From: Bacillus sp. AFS098217
GTDB lineage: Bacteria; Bacillota; Bacilli; Bacillales; Bacillaceae_G
Direction of reading: 5' to 3'
Assembly: GCF_002551815.1 (NCBI RefSeq)
Contig: NZ_NVPR01000163.1
Span: forward strand, 1 to 62,699
DNA length: 62,699 bases
The translations under genes and the position numbers were made by a program. The notes under the pieces are model-generated. The model was not told where the DNA came from, ran no database searches, and worked only from the letters and a program-made list of their open reading frames with translations. Shown piece by piece: positions 35,251 to 42,232 of this stretch (the first letter of the stretch is position 1; each line of letters starts with the position of its first letter).

Positions 35251-35439
35251 TTATTCAGCGCTCTCCTCATTTTCTATCACGATTTCTCCTTTTTCTTGTT
35301 CGTATTTTTTAATTTCTTCAATAATTAACACTTCAATCTTATTCGCAATCGATCGATGTTCGTTTTCAGAAATGAATTGTATCTTCTTAAAATTATCTTC
35401 CTGTAAACGTAAAGTAAACGCTTTTTTATTTGTAGCCAT
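35251..35439 (-). CDS. ribbon-helix-helix (Arc/CopG-like) repressor
   Basis: 62 aa; KKAFTLRLQEDNFKKIQFIS then ENEHRSIANKIEVLIIEEIKK fits a beta strand followed by two helices, ending in an acidic tail. A GTGATGTCAT site lies 20-30 bases upstream of its own start, and two matching GTGACATCAC sites cover the divergent promoter at 35516, so it probably represses both itself and the genes from 35602. Confidence 0.75.
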   Translation of the reverse strand: MATNKKAFTLRLQEDNFKKIQFISENEHRSIANKIEVLIIEEIKKYEQEKGEIVIENEESAE

Positions 35440-35458
35440 TTATATTCGCTCCTTATTA

Positions 35459-35574
35459 GGTGATGTCATTATGATAGCATTTTTAAATTAATTTTTAAAT
35501 ATTTGATTTTTCTTATTGACTTCAAGGTGACATCACTTTTATAATGTGATTAACGAATCAAGGTGACATCACTT
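35459..35574 (+). promoter_or_regulatory. divergent control region with three RHH operators and a strong promoter
   Basis: Promoter TTGACT (35516-35521), 18-base spacer, TATAAT (35540-35545). TCAAGGTGACATCACTT occurs at 35522-35538 (in the spacer) and 35558-35574 (start region); a third copy, in reverse, GGTGATGTCAT, lies at about 35460-35470 next to the repressor gene. Core GTGACATCAC is near-palindromic. Confidence 0.75.
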
Positions 35575-35601
35575 CGGATTATGAAAGGGGAATAATAAAT
35601 T

Positions 35602-35907
35602 ATGAACTTACAAAATATCAAAGAGGTAAATGTAAATATCACGGTAGAGAACGGGGATGGTTCGAAAGTAGCATTTGTAGAGAAGGCTTTTAAAATCACG
35701 GATAGACACGTTCTATCAATATATGAGGACGGAATCTCAATCGAAGAGTTCACTTATGGCAATAATGACGAGATTATTCTTGGCGCAACGGTATTAGATT
35801 TACAAGGGGATTTAGACGAAAGCTTGGTCGATATTACTCAAATCGGAAATATGACGGCATTGGAGTTTCTACTTGCACTTGCGGCGATTAAAAAGGACTT
35901 ACATTAA
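35602..35907 (+). CDS. hypothetical element protein
   Basis: 101 aa, acidic, mostly beta-strand pattern at first (KEVNVNITVENGDGSKVAF) with a C-terminal helix (MTALEFLLALAAIKK). First gene from the operator-controlled promoter at 35516. Its architecture (strand-rich body, terminal helix with an EFL..L motif) resembles the 96-aa protein at 36207, suggesting related proteins. Confidence 0.65.
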   Translation: MNLQNIKEVNVNITVENGDGSKVAFVEKAFKITDRHVLSIYEDGISIEEFTYGNNDEIILGATVLDLQGDLDESLVDITQIGNMTALEFLLALAAIKKDLH

Positions 35908-35921
35908 GGGAGGCGTTGGAG

Positions 35922-36047
35922 ATGTTCGAAAAGATGAACGAATTCTTTGGGCTTGAGTCACTGGCGGATCGCACTTGGTATTATGGCACTTTCATTATCG
36001 GAACACTATTATTTTTAATCGATATGTTCATAGCGGTTATTCTATAA
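35922..36047 (+). CDS. 41-aa single-pass membrane peptide
   Basis: Starts MFEKMNEFFGLESLADRTWY and has one hydrophobic helix at about 22-40 ending in VIL. AAGGGAGG precedes ATG 35922; it starts 14 bases after the previous stop, so it is cotranscribed. Function unknown. Confidence 0.6.
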   Translation: MFEKMNEFFGLESLADRTWYYGTFIIGTLLFLIDMFIAVIL

Positions 36048-36059
36048 AATTCGAATAGG

Positions 36060-36190
36060 TGAGTCGTAGCATTCGCCTGTGATAGGCAGGCAGGTGAATC
36101 AGCGACCTAAGTGATACGTCAAGATGACATGGAGCCGTAAGGACGGCAACCTTACGTTTGTGTGTGATTTTCGTCATCGGCCTATAAATA
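36060..36190 (+). promoter_or_regulatory. structured RNA leader before the 36207 gene
   Basis: Nested complementarity: GTCG...CGAC outside ATTCGCCTG...CAGGTGAAT (about 36063-36105), then GCCGT-AAGG-ACGGC (about 36133-36146), with ATGAC and GTCAT able to close the second domain. It lies between two cotranscribed small genes, so it could be a cis-acting regulatory RNA. No known riboswitch matched. Confidence 0.5.
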
Positions 36191-36206
36191 AAAGGGGGAA
36201 ACGAAA

Positions 36207-36497
36207 ATGGGACAAGAAATAACAATTACTTTTGAATACAGAGATATAGACGGATTGAAGGTTACGAGAAACAAGGCTTACTTATTGACGGAATCAATCT
36301 ACTACGAAATTAACGGCAATGTTGTTACTTTCCGTCAAATACCGGAGCGAGAGCGAGGTAAAACGGAGATAAATGTATACGATTCGGATCGGTATAAAGC
36401 ACTTGAGATTTACTGCGAAAATATAAAAGGCAACATTGAAGGAATGTTGGCGGTTGAATTTATCGAAATGTTATTAGAGGGACAACCGAATTTTTAA
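36207..36497 (+). CDS. hypothetical element protein
   Basis: 96 aa, beta-rich (QEITITFEYRDIDGLKVTR) with a C-terminal helix (EGMLAVEFIEMLLEG), similar in plan to the protein at 35602. AAGGGGG ribosome site. Followed by a terminator at 36506-36537. Confidence 0.65.
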   Translation: MGQEITITFEYRDIDGLKVTRNKAYLLTESIYYEINGNVVTFRQIPERERGKTEINVYDSDRYKALEIYCENIKGNIEGMLAVEFIEMLLEGQPNF

Positions 36498-36505
36498 ACG
36501 AGTAA

Positions 36506-36537
36506 AGCATGTGCGGCCTACACACGTGCTTTTTTTG
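36506..36537 (+). terminator. terminator
   Basis: AGCATGTG...CACACGTGCT stem followed by a T run. Confidence 0.8.
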
Positions 36538-36599
36538 CGTATATTTATACGGAAAGTGCGCGGTTTTACAATCTCGAGCATCATCTAAAGTAAGAACGG

Positions 36600-36790
36600 A
36601 AAAAATTTAGAAATATGTGCGCGAAATAAGAAACTCACGCGACTTAGTAAGTGTAAGAAAAAATTTCAAGATTTCTGCGCGAAATGGGTGAGTCATGCGT
36701 CATACATAGTGTAGGGGTTAAAAGTCGAAAAAAAAATTTACGAAAAAGTGTGCGAAGTAACAAAGTGATGCGTCCTACTATGTAGAAGGC
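36600..36790. repeat. three long iteron-like direct repeats
   Basis: Three imperfect copies start near 36600, 36658 and 36728. Shared elements in order: AAAAAATTT, a short spacer, GYGCGAA, about 15 bases, then a GCG-C motif and TAGTGT or TATGTAG. A fainter fourth copy may lie at about 36550-36596. They fill the gene-free DNA before the 36820 gene. Confidence 0.7.
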
Positions 36791-36819
36791 TAAAAATTAT
36801 AAAAAGGGAGAGATAGATT

Positions 36820-37236
36820 ATGAAAAATATTTATGAGGTTGTGGCGGTAGAAGAAGGAGAAGAAATTCTTGTGGATATCCTACACATTGAGATTTGGGAG
36901 GAGTTGTGGGATAGAAAAAGATGTCTTCCAGAAGGTTATAAGATACAAAAGTGCCATCGTGGGCTAGAAGAAATAATTGAGTTCTTATTGATGATAAAAG
37001 AGGATTGCGAGGATGTTGAATACCTTGGTAAAGTTTGCGTTGATAGTGGACAGATTTTAATTTCTGATCCATGTTACGTAAATAAAAAGTTGGAGCCGTT
37101 TGAAGCCCGTGATAATCATAAACAAGTATTAAACGGACTAGCACTTGCTTTCTCTTTTGCTAAAGGCGACGGGACTTACGGTGTGTATGCTAAAAAAGAC
37201 GCTAATGGTCATATTTATAAAATTGAAATTGAATAA
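36820..37236 (+). CDS. phage-type hypothetical protein with DSGQ...DPCY motif
   Basis: 138 aa. The second half has VDSGQILISDPCYV and GDGTYGVYA, a motif pair I associate with small phage proteins of unknown role; the first half is acidic and helical. Follows the iteron-like repeats. Confidence 0.6.
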   Translation: MKNIYEVVAVEEGEEILVDILHIEIWEELWDRKRCLPEGYKIQKCHRGLEEIIEFLLMIKEDCEDVEYLGKVCVDSGQILISDPCYVNKKLEPFEARDNHKQVLNGLALAFSFAKGDGTYGVYAKKDANGHIYKIEIE

Positions 37237-37325
37237 AGGGGGACGGCTTCGGCTGCCTTCTTACGTAGTTAATTAAAATATAGTGCGTGTTAAACGTTTA
37301 GGTAACGGAAAAGGAGGACGTTTGC

Positions 37326-37910
37326 ATGGAGAAAGAAACTGAAGAGGCTGACATTCTAACGGAAGAGGTACTTATGAAACATTTCGGTGCAACTGAAGGA
37401 TTTTCTCGAGTATCTAATTCGTTGGTGAGACTATATACGCTATTACCAGGCTTTAATTCCGATGTAGTGGGCTTATATGCTTACATGCGTTCTTGGCGGA
37501 ATACAAGTAATGAAGATTTGTTATATACCGTATGGCACAGTCGTGAATATTTACAGTTACAATCCGGACTTGGTAGAAAAGCGTTCAATACTAGATTAAG
37601 TGTGTTAGTTACGTATGGATTGGTGGAAACTAAGAAATCGCCAATAGTGGCAAATAAGGACTATTTTATCGTTCATGATCCATTAGAACGAGCTGAATTT
37701 CTTGCAACGTATCGACAGTACGTAGATGAATTTTTAAATAAAGCTGCCGAAATAGAAGCAAGAAATAAAACGGATAGAGAACGTCGTTATGAGAAGCAAA
37801 GACAACGATTATACGATGATATCCGAATAAGTCATGAAGCTAAAAAAGTGCCGAGTGTCCAAAAGGAACATTCTGATAACGATGGATTGTCCATTATGGA
37901 CTATCTATAA
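37326..37910 (+). CDS. winged-helix protein, candidate replication initiator
   Basis: 194 aa. Residues about 20-110 (FSRVSNSLVRLYTLLPGFNS ... LGRKAFNTRLSVLVTYGLVE) fit a winged helix of the kind found at the N-terminus of plasmid/phage replication proteins (RepA_N/DnaD-like). A basic coiled segment (about 135-165) follows. Directly downstream are three 17-bp iterons and an AT-rich stretch, the classic layout of a theta origin. Rep function is inferred. Confidence 0.55.
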   Translation: MEKETEEADILTEEVLMKHFGATEGFSRVSNSLVRLYTLLPGFNSDVVGLYAYMRSWRNTSNEDLLYTVWHSREYLQLQSGLGRKAFNTRLSVLVTYGLVETKKSPIVANKDYFIVHDPLERAEFLATYRQYVDEFLNKAAEIEARNKTDRERRYEKQRQRLYDDIRISHEAKKVPSVQKEHSDNDGLSIMDYL

Positions 37911-37937
37911 CGATTTTTTGTTCGAAAGGAACGAAGA

Positions 37938-37987
37938 GTAAGCAATATTTTAAGTAAGCAATATTTATAAGTAAGCAACATATTGCA
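37938..37987. repeat. three tandem 16-17-bp iterons, candidate origin
   Basis: GTAAGCAATATTTTAA (37938), GTAAGCAATATTTATAA (37954), GTAAGCAACATATTGC (37971), head to tail. They are followed by the inverted repeat CAAGGCT...AAGCCTTG (about 37985-38016) and about 90 bases of nearly pure A/T. A 15-bp inverted repeat (37856-37870 and 38128-38142) brackets the whole region. Confidence 0.7.
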
Positions 37988-38175
37988 AGGCTATTCGCTT
38001 ACGCTCACAAGCCTTGGTAATCATTTTCTAACGAAAATAATTACTATTTTACTTATTATCGCTAAATTAATTATCAATATATAGAATCGATGGAATTTAA
38101 AAGAAATAGAAAGAAAGACAAGCCGTGTGTTCCTTTTGGACATTCCATTATATAGAGCGGCAGAGGAGGAATTCT

Positions 38176-39123
38176 ATGTTAGCGATGAAAGAAATTGAGT
38201 CTTCATTAGATAGAAATCATAGTAAACCGATAGAGAAATTTAAATTTGATGATTTACGTAATAGTATCCATACGCTATTTCCCGACTATAAGAAGAACGA
38301 TTACAGGTTACATAGTTCATTCGATATTGATACACGTATGCGAGTTGCCAGTCCTTTTAGTGCCTTGGTTGCATTATATGACGGTGTGGGCATTAGACAG
38401 CGTTCAGTATTACTTGAGAAGCTAACGAACTTTATTCTTGCTGACGACTTTAATCAAGGCGTCATGTTAACGGATCGACCACGCGAAAAAGGAACGGAAA
38501 AATCCGAATACGTCCCGCTTGGCGAAGGCGCACGTAAGTTTCGACGACTAGAGGACGGTTTAACGCCTTTAACGGACAAGGAGTTACAACGGATAAAGAA
38601 ATGTGAGGTATGTGAGGGGAAATTCATAGACGAGTCCAGGGCAGGTAACGCAAAGATATGCGGTGAATCTTGTCGTAGGATTAAAGACAGTACTCGTAAA
38701 CGGAAAGAGTACAACCGAGCCGAGCATAATATCGAAGGTGAAGGGCGGTACATGCGTGATTGGAGACGTCAGCAATTAGATTATACGTTTTATTCTCCAT
38801 ATGAGCTGAATCATATCGGGGATTATAACGAATTAAAATCCGATGAGATAGAACAGATTGTTTCGGAAGTGAAATCTGAATTCGCAATGAACGATCAGAG
38901 AAAACCGGGGTTTAATTCGATGTCAGAGCTAGAGGGATCAGAGGACTATAAAGAGTTGAGTGAATACGTCCCGCGTTTTGGTAAAAAGAAACATGACATA
39001 CGTTGGGGGACAGTTACCACGTATTCTATTAGTGAATTAGAAGAAGGGAAATGTTCTGAACGATATACAGACGCCGGCAAATGCGGTGATCAGCTCCGAG
39101 AGATTTGGTCACGAGTTTCCTAG
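38176..39123 (+). CDS. hypothetical protein with a treble-clef-type zinc finger
   Basis: 315 aa from ATG 38176, after GAGGAGG; the longer frame to 38125 lacks a site. A zinc-finger segment at about 140-170 (CEVCEGKFIDESRAGNAKIC then ESCRR) is followed by a basic stretch. Such fingers occur in phage replication and nuclease proteins. It lies next to the candidate origin and may act with the wHTH protein. No family recognised. Confidence 0.6.
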   Translation: MLAMKEIESSLDRNHSKPIEKFKFDDLRNSIHTLFPDYKKNDYRLHSSFDIDTRMRVASPFSALVALYDGVGIRQRSVLLEKLTNFILADDFNQGVMLTDRPREKGTEKSEYVPLGEGARKFRRLEDGLTPLTDKELQRIKKCEVCEGKFIDESRAGNAKICGESCRRIKDSTRKRKEYNRAEHNIEGEGRYMRDWRRQQLDYTFYSPYELNHIGDYNELKSDEIEQIVSEVKSEFAMNDQRKPGFNSMSELEGSEDYKELSEYVPRFGKKKHDIRWGTVTTYSISELEEGKCSERYTDAGKCGDQLREIWSRVS

Positions 39124-39133
39124 TTTTATACTT

Positions 39134-39215
39134 TAATACCTCGGAGGTTTATACAAATTAGTATAGAGGTTAAATAGAAAAATCTCTAATTTTTACCTCG
39201 AATATACCATTTTTA
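39134..39215. promoter_or_regulatory. inverted repeats before the XRE regulator gene
   Basis: ACCTC-G-GAGGT (39138-39148) is a perfect palindrome. A wider inverted repeat GTATAGAGGT ... ACCTCGAATATAC follows (about 39161-39208). These suit an autoregulating Cro/CI-type repressor. Confidence 0.5.
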
Positions 39216-39253
39216 ATATAAAAACTACATTTTTAACAAGGTAGGTGAAAGGA

Positions 39254-39478
39254 ATGAATATTACTAGGTGGCAAGTAAGAGCATTAAGATTACGAGGGAA
39301 GATGACACAACAAGAATTTGCAAAACATTTGGGAGTTTCAAGAGAATTAATTTCTAGTATCGAGAATGGGTATTGTCCAATTTCGAAAAAATTACAAGTG
39401 AATCTCTTGCAGGCGTATGAATTTACTCCGGAATTATATGAAGAGTTAGATCGTTACTGCCAGGTAATTAAATCATAA
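39254..39478 (+). CDS. XRE-family (Cro/CI-type) regulator
   Basis: 74 aa from ATG 39254; HTH_3 domain covers most of it: KMTQQEFAKHLGVSRELISS then IENGYCPISKKLQ. Short enough to be a Cro-like or excision-control protein. Inverted repeats upstream suggest autoregulation. Confidence 0.88.
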   Translation: MNITRWQVRALRLRGKMTQQEFAKHLGVSRELISSIENGYCPISKKLQVNLLQAYEFTPELYEELDRYCQVIKS

Positions 39479-39576
39479 TTTTTTATTTTCACTTCGATTA
39501 AAAAACATTATAAATATCCAATTATATTATACGATTTAAAATTTGCAAGGTCAATAAGAAAGGGAGTGGCGGTAGA

Positions 39577-40002
39577 GTGAATTTTAACGAAAATGAGATT
39601 GTAACGTTAGATATCGCTATACGTAAAGTTGAGGATGGCGTATTTGCAGCAGGGGCTTCTTTCCAATATCGACATGTTGAAGGTGGTAGCTATCGATATG
39701 AGCCATTTAAAGTTGCTAGCTTGTACATTGATAACCAGGACGTGACATCGACTAATAAGTGTATCTTGCATGCTTTAGAACAATTATCGAGTGAAATACC
39801 CGATGATACCAAACTAGTAAGAATACGTAGTGATATGCCACATTTTCACCGTGGTATGAAACTAAAAAAGATATTGGAACCAACTTTTAATAAGAAAGTA
39901 GTTATTCGGATTGTTCCGATGCTTAGTCGAAAACATGAAGAGATTTCTTTACTGATTAACGATGCCATCTTGCGTAAAGAAAGCGTCGTTTCAGATATAT
40001 AA
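39577..40002 (+). CDS. hypothetical element protein
   Basis: 141 aa from a GTG start. Alternating strands and helices with LDIAIRKVEDGVFAAGASF at the start and KLVRIRSDMPHFHRGMKL later give an RNase H-like feel, but catalytic acidic residues are not convincing. Unrecognised. Confidence 0.55.
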   Translation: MNFNENEIVTLDIAIRKVEDGVFAAGASFQYRHVEGGSYRYEPFKVASLYIDNQDVTSTNKCILHALEQLSSEIPDDTKLVRIRSDMPHFHRGMKLKKILEPTFNKKVVIRIVPMLSRKHEEISLLINDAILRKESVVSDI

Positions 40003-40033
40003 TATTAACTTTTAAAAATGGAGGGTCTAAAAT

Positions 40034-40654
40034 ATGAGCGCAAAATATGCGGAAAAGATCGAATTAGAAACAAAGGTATGTAGTAGATGTAAAGAAGAAA
40101 AACCGGTAAAGGATTTTGCACTACATCATAAATATGGTTATCAATGGTATTGCCGAAATTGTGATGCGGAGTCAAAAAGTGCTTATGAGCAAACCCCACA
40201 AGGTAAAGCGAGTCGAGTAAATCGTAATGGTCGTAATCGAGTAACGAGAAATAATACTTTTGCGGATATTACAAATGGACAAGTAAGAGTGTTAATCGAA
40301 CGATTTAATTCCTGTATGTACTGTGGTAAATCGTTAACGATGAAAACTTTGCAAATCGATCATGTAGTCCCAATGTCTTTTGCGGGACCACATCGTATTG
40401 ATAACTTAGTAGTATGTTGCGGAGAGTGTAACCGTGTAGGCGGGAAAGGTGATATGTCAATCTTCGAGTATTATCGTCAGAACGAAGATTTTACGATGGA
40501 AAGATTAGAAGTAATTATCAACTATTTAGCTGAATTAAGCGGACAGTCAAAGTTAGACATATTTCAAGATATGCTTTGGGAAGACATGCTTTACTGTGCA
40601 TCGAAGAAAGGTTTTAGACCTAAAATTTCACGTACTCTAATAGAATATGATTAA
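40034..40654 (+). CDS. HNH endonuclease
   Basis: 206 aa: N-terminal zinc ribbon (CSRCKEEKPVKDF ... WYCRNC, about 17-47), then the HNH core (about 95-140): CMYCGKSL, QIDHVVPMSFAG, DNLVVCCGECN. Both CxxC pairs of the HNH zinc site are present. AATGGAGGG precedes ATG. Phage HNH proteins are homing nucleases or terminase partners; with no terminase here a homing or defence role is as likely. Confidence 0.9.
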   Translation: MSAKYAEKIELETKVCSRCKEEKPVKDFALHHKYGYQWYCRNCDAESKSAYEQTPQGKASRVNRNGRNRVTRNNTFADITNGQVRVLIERFNSCMYCGKSLTMKTLQIDHVVPMSFAGPHRIDNLVVCCGECNRVGGKGDMSIFEYYRQNEDFTMERLEVIINYLAELSGQSKLDIFQDMLWEDMLYCASKKGFRPKISRTLIEYD

Positions 40655-40663
40655 AAGAAAGAA

Positions 40664-40900
40664 GTGGTTTACATTAACAAAGCTATAGGGCAAATATTTG
40701 TTTCTACAAATCCGACCGTTGGTTTGGTTGTGACTTTGTATTTGATCGATTATTTAACTGGAGAGGTTATCTGTTCAGATACATACGCCAAATATGTATT
40801 TGAGATTGTAGATGATATAAACCGGTCGGTACGAGATATTTATTTAGCGGCAAAAGAAAACGGTTATTATGTGTTTGATTTGAAGATAGAAAGGAGTTGA
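40664..40900 (+). CDS. hypothetical element protein
   Basis: 78 aa from GTG 40664 with a weak ribosome site. Mixed alpha/beta (TNPTVGLVVTLYLIDYLTGE). Sits between the HNH gene and a coupled 53-aa gene. Confidence 0.5.
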   Translation: MVYINKAIGQIFVSTNPTVGLVVTLYLIDYLTGEVICSDTYAKYVFEIVDDINRSVRDIYLAAKENGYYVFDLKIERS

Positions 40901-40904
40901 TGCT

Positions 40905-41066
40905 ATGGAGGATATCGATGATATGAAAGTAGTAGCTAGTGAAGAAATCGTGAATGTATTTTACGGAAACTATGATGAACAGACACAAGAACGACTATTT
41001 TACTATACGGATGGTACTTTCGAATTTAAATCATTAAGTACTGATAGAGAAGACGAAGATGAATAA
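40905..41066 (+). CDS. 53-aa acidic protein
   Basis: Starts MEDIDDMKVVASEEIVNVFY and ends in an acidic tail (DREDEDE). AAAGGAG precedes ATG 40905, four bases after the upstream stop. Function unknown. Confidence 0.55.
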   Translation: MEDIDDMKVVASEEIVNVFYGNYDEQTQERLFYYTDGTFEFKSLSTDREDEDE

Positions 41067-41116
41067 AAGTACGCCATACTAGGCGATAAACATAAAAAAT
41101 TTAGGAGGAATGTATT

Positions 41117-41866
41117 ATGACTGAATACAGAGATGTTTACGTATTGGAAAGTGGGCAGATTGAAGGTAGTTATAGAGAGCAAGGTAAAATTTACGCGTTT
41201 ACTGAGAAAAAGGCCGGCGAATTAATCAGAGAGGGTAAGGCTAAAGATCCGTATAATTTTAAATTAAAACATTTGATTGATCAGTCTACAAAGTATTTAA
41301 GCGACTTTGAGAAAGAAAAGCAGGCAATTAAAACGAGTGATCGCCTTACAGATGTTGCGAAGAAAGAAGACACACAAGCCTTAGTTGAAAAATATAATCT
41401 ATCCTTTGATGTAATTCAAAGTATTTATAAAGAAGAACTTAGTACTCGTTTAGATGAAGCAAAGAAAGAAGCCGGTGTTGCTTCGTTAAAAACTGAAACT
41501 AAGTACGATCCACATAAGGTAGAGCAGGAGGCTGGCATCATCACTTCTCATATAGTTATGACACCTAATATCAAAGAAGTTATTTCTTATATAGAAGAGA
41601 AAATCACATATATGGACGTTGAAGTTGCGCGGGAGGTGTTGTCTAATTTCGTTAATATTAAAGCGCATTTAGATACGTTACATAACGGTGACCCGTTACA
41701 AAGTATGCGTATTAGAAAACTATATGATGATCTAACACGCGCTGCCACTGGACAAGCACAGATTGATGTGAATTCAGATGTCGGATTATGGTCCGCGTTG
41801 AATGACCACCGCGATGACATCGCATGGGAATGGCGAAGAAAGAAACAATTTATGGGAGTAAGATAG
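41117..41866 (+). CDS. hypothetical protein before the tape measure module (possible tail assembly factor)
   Basis: 249 aa, helical, Lys/Glu-rich, with GQIEGSYREQGKIYAFTEKK at the N-terminus. Position (two genes before the tape measure gene, same strand) corresponds to phage tail assembly chaperones or head-tail proteins, but no motif confirms it. AGGAGG ribosome site; a terminator at 41913-41945 separates it from the 41979 gene. Confidence 0.5.
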   Translation: MTEYRDVYVLESGQIEGSYREQGKIYAFTEKKAGELIREGKAKDPYNFKLKHLIDQSTKYLSDFEKEKQAIKTSDRLTDVAKKEDTQALVEKYNLSFDVIQSIYKEELSTRLDEAKKEAGVASLKTETKYDPHKVEQEAGIITSHIVMTPNIKEVISYIEEKITYMDVEVAREVLSNFVNIKAHLDTLHNGDPLQSMRIRKLYDDLTRAATGQAQIDVNSDVGLWSALNDHRDDIAWEWRRKKQFMGVR

Positions 41867-41912
41867 TGCAGTATGAGTAAATGATGCGAAATAAATACTT
41901 TTAATTAGGATG

Positions 41913-41945
41913 ACACCTGAGCCAAAAGAGCGTGGGTGTTTTTTC
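41913..41945 (+). terminator. terminator before the tape measure module
   Basis: ACACC...GGTGT stem with a 17-base loop, then TTTTTTCTTT. Confidence 0.6.
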
Positions 41946-41978
41946 TTTATATCACTAAAAATTTAAAGGAGAGATTAT

Positions 41979-42230
41979 ATGGAGGCTTTAACGAGGTTAC
42001 AAAAAATGCATGAAATCACCGAGAAACTAGCAAATACGAAGGATTTAGACGAGCTGAGAAGTTATATTAGCCAATTACTAGTAATGATGAACGAAGAGCT
42101 AATGAGAACAAATGGTGTTTCAGAAGCAATGCTTCAGCAGATTTATGAAATTCAGCGTTTGCGTGACTTCATTGAGAAAAAAGGGCTGATTTTAGAGTAC
42201 GAAATGTACAGAAATCGCGGGAGTAATTAA
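41979..42230 (+). CDS. small helical protein upstream of the tape measure gene
   Basis: 83 aa, fully helical/coiled-coil (LQKMHEITEKLANTKDLDEL). Two bases separate it from the tape measure gene, so they are coupled. Position matches a phage tail chaperone, but no frameshift site is visible. Confidence 0.6.
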   Translation: MEALTRLQKMHEITEKLANTKDLDELRSYISQLLVMMNEELMRTNGVSEAMLQQIYEIQRLRDFIEKKGLILEYEMYRNRGSN

Positions 42231-42232
42231 AA

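Noticed and set aside
36600-36790. CRISPR array
   Set aside because: Repeats are imperfect, long and irregularly spaced, with no unique spacers of constant size and no cas genes.
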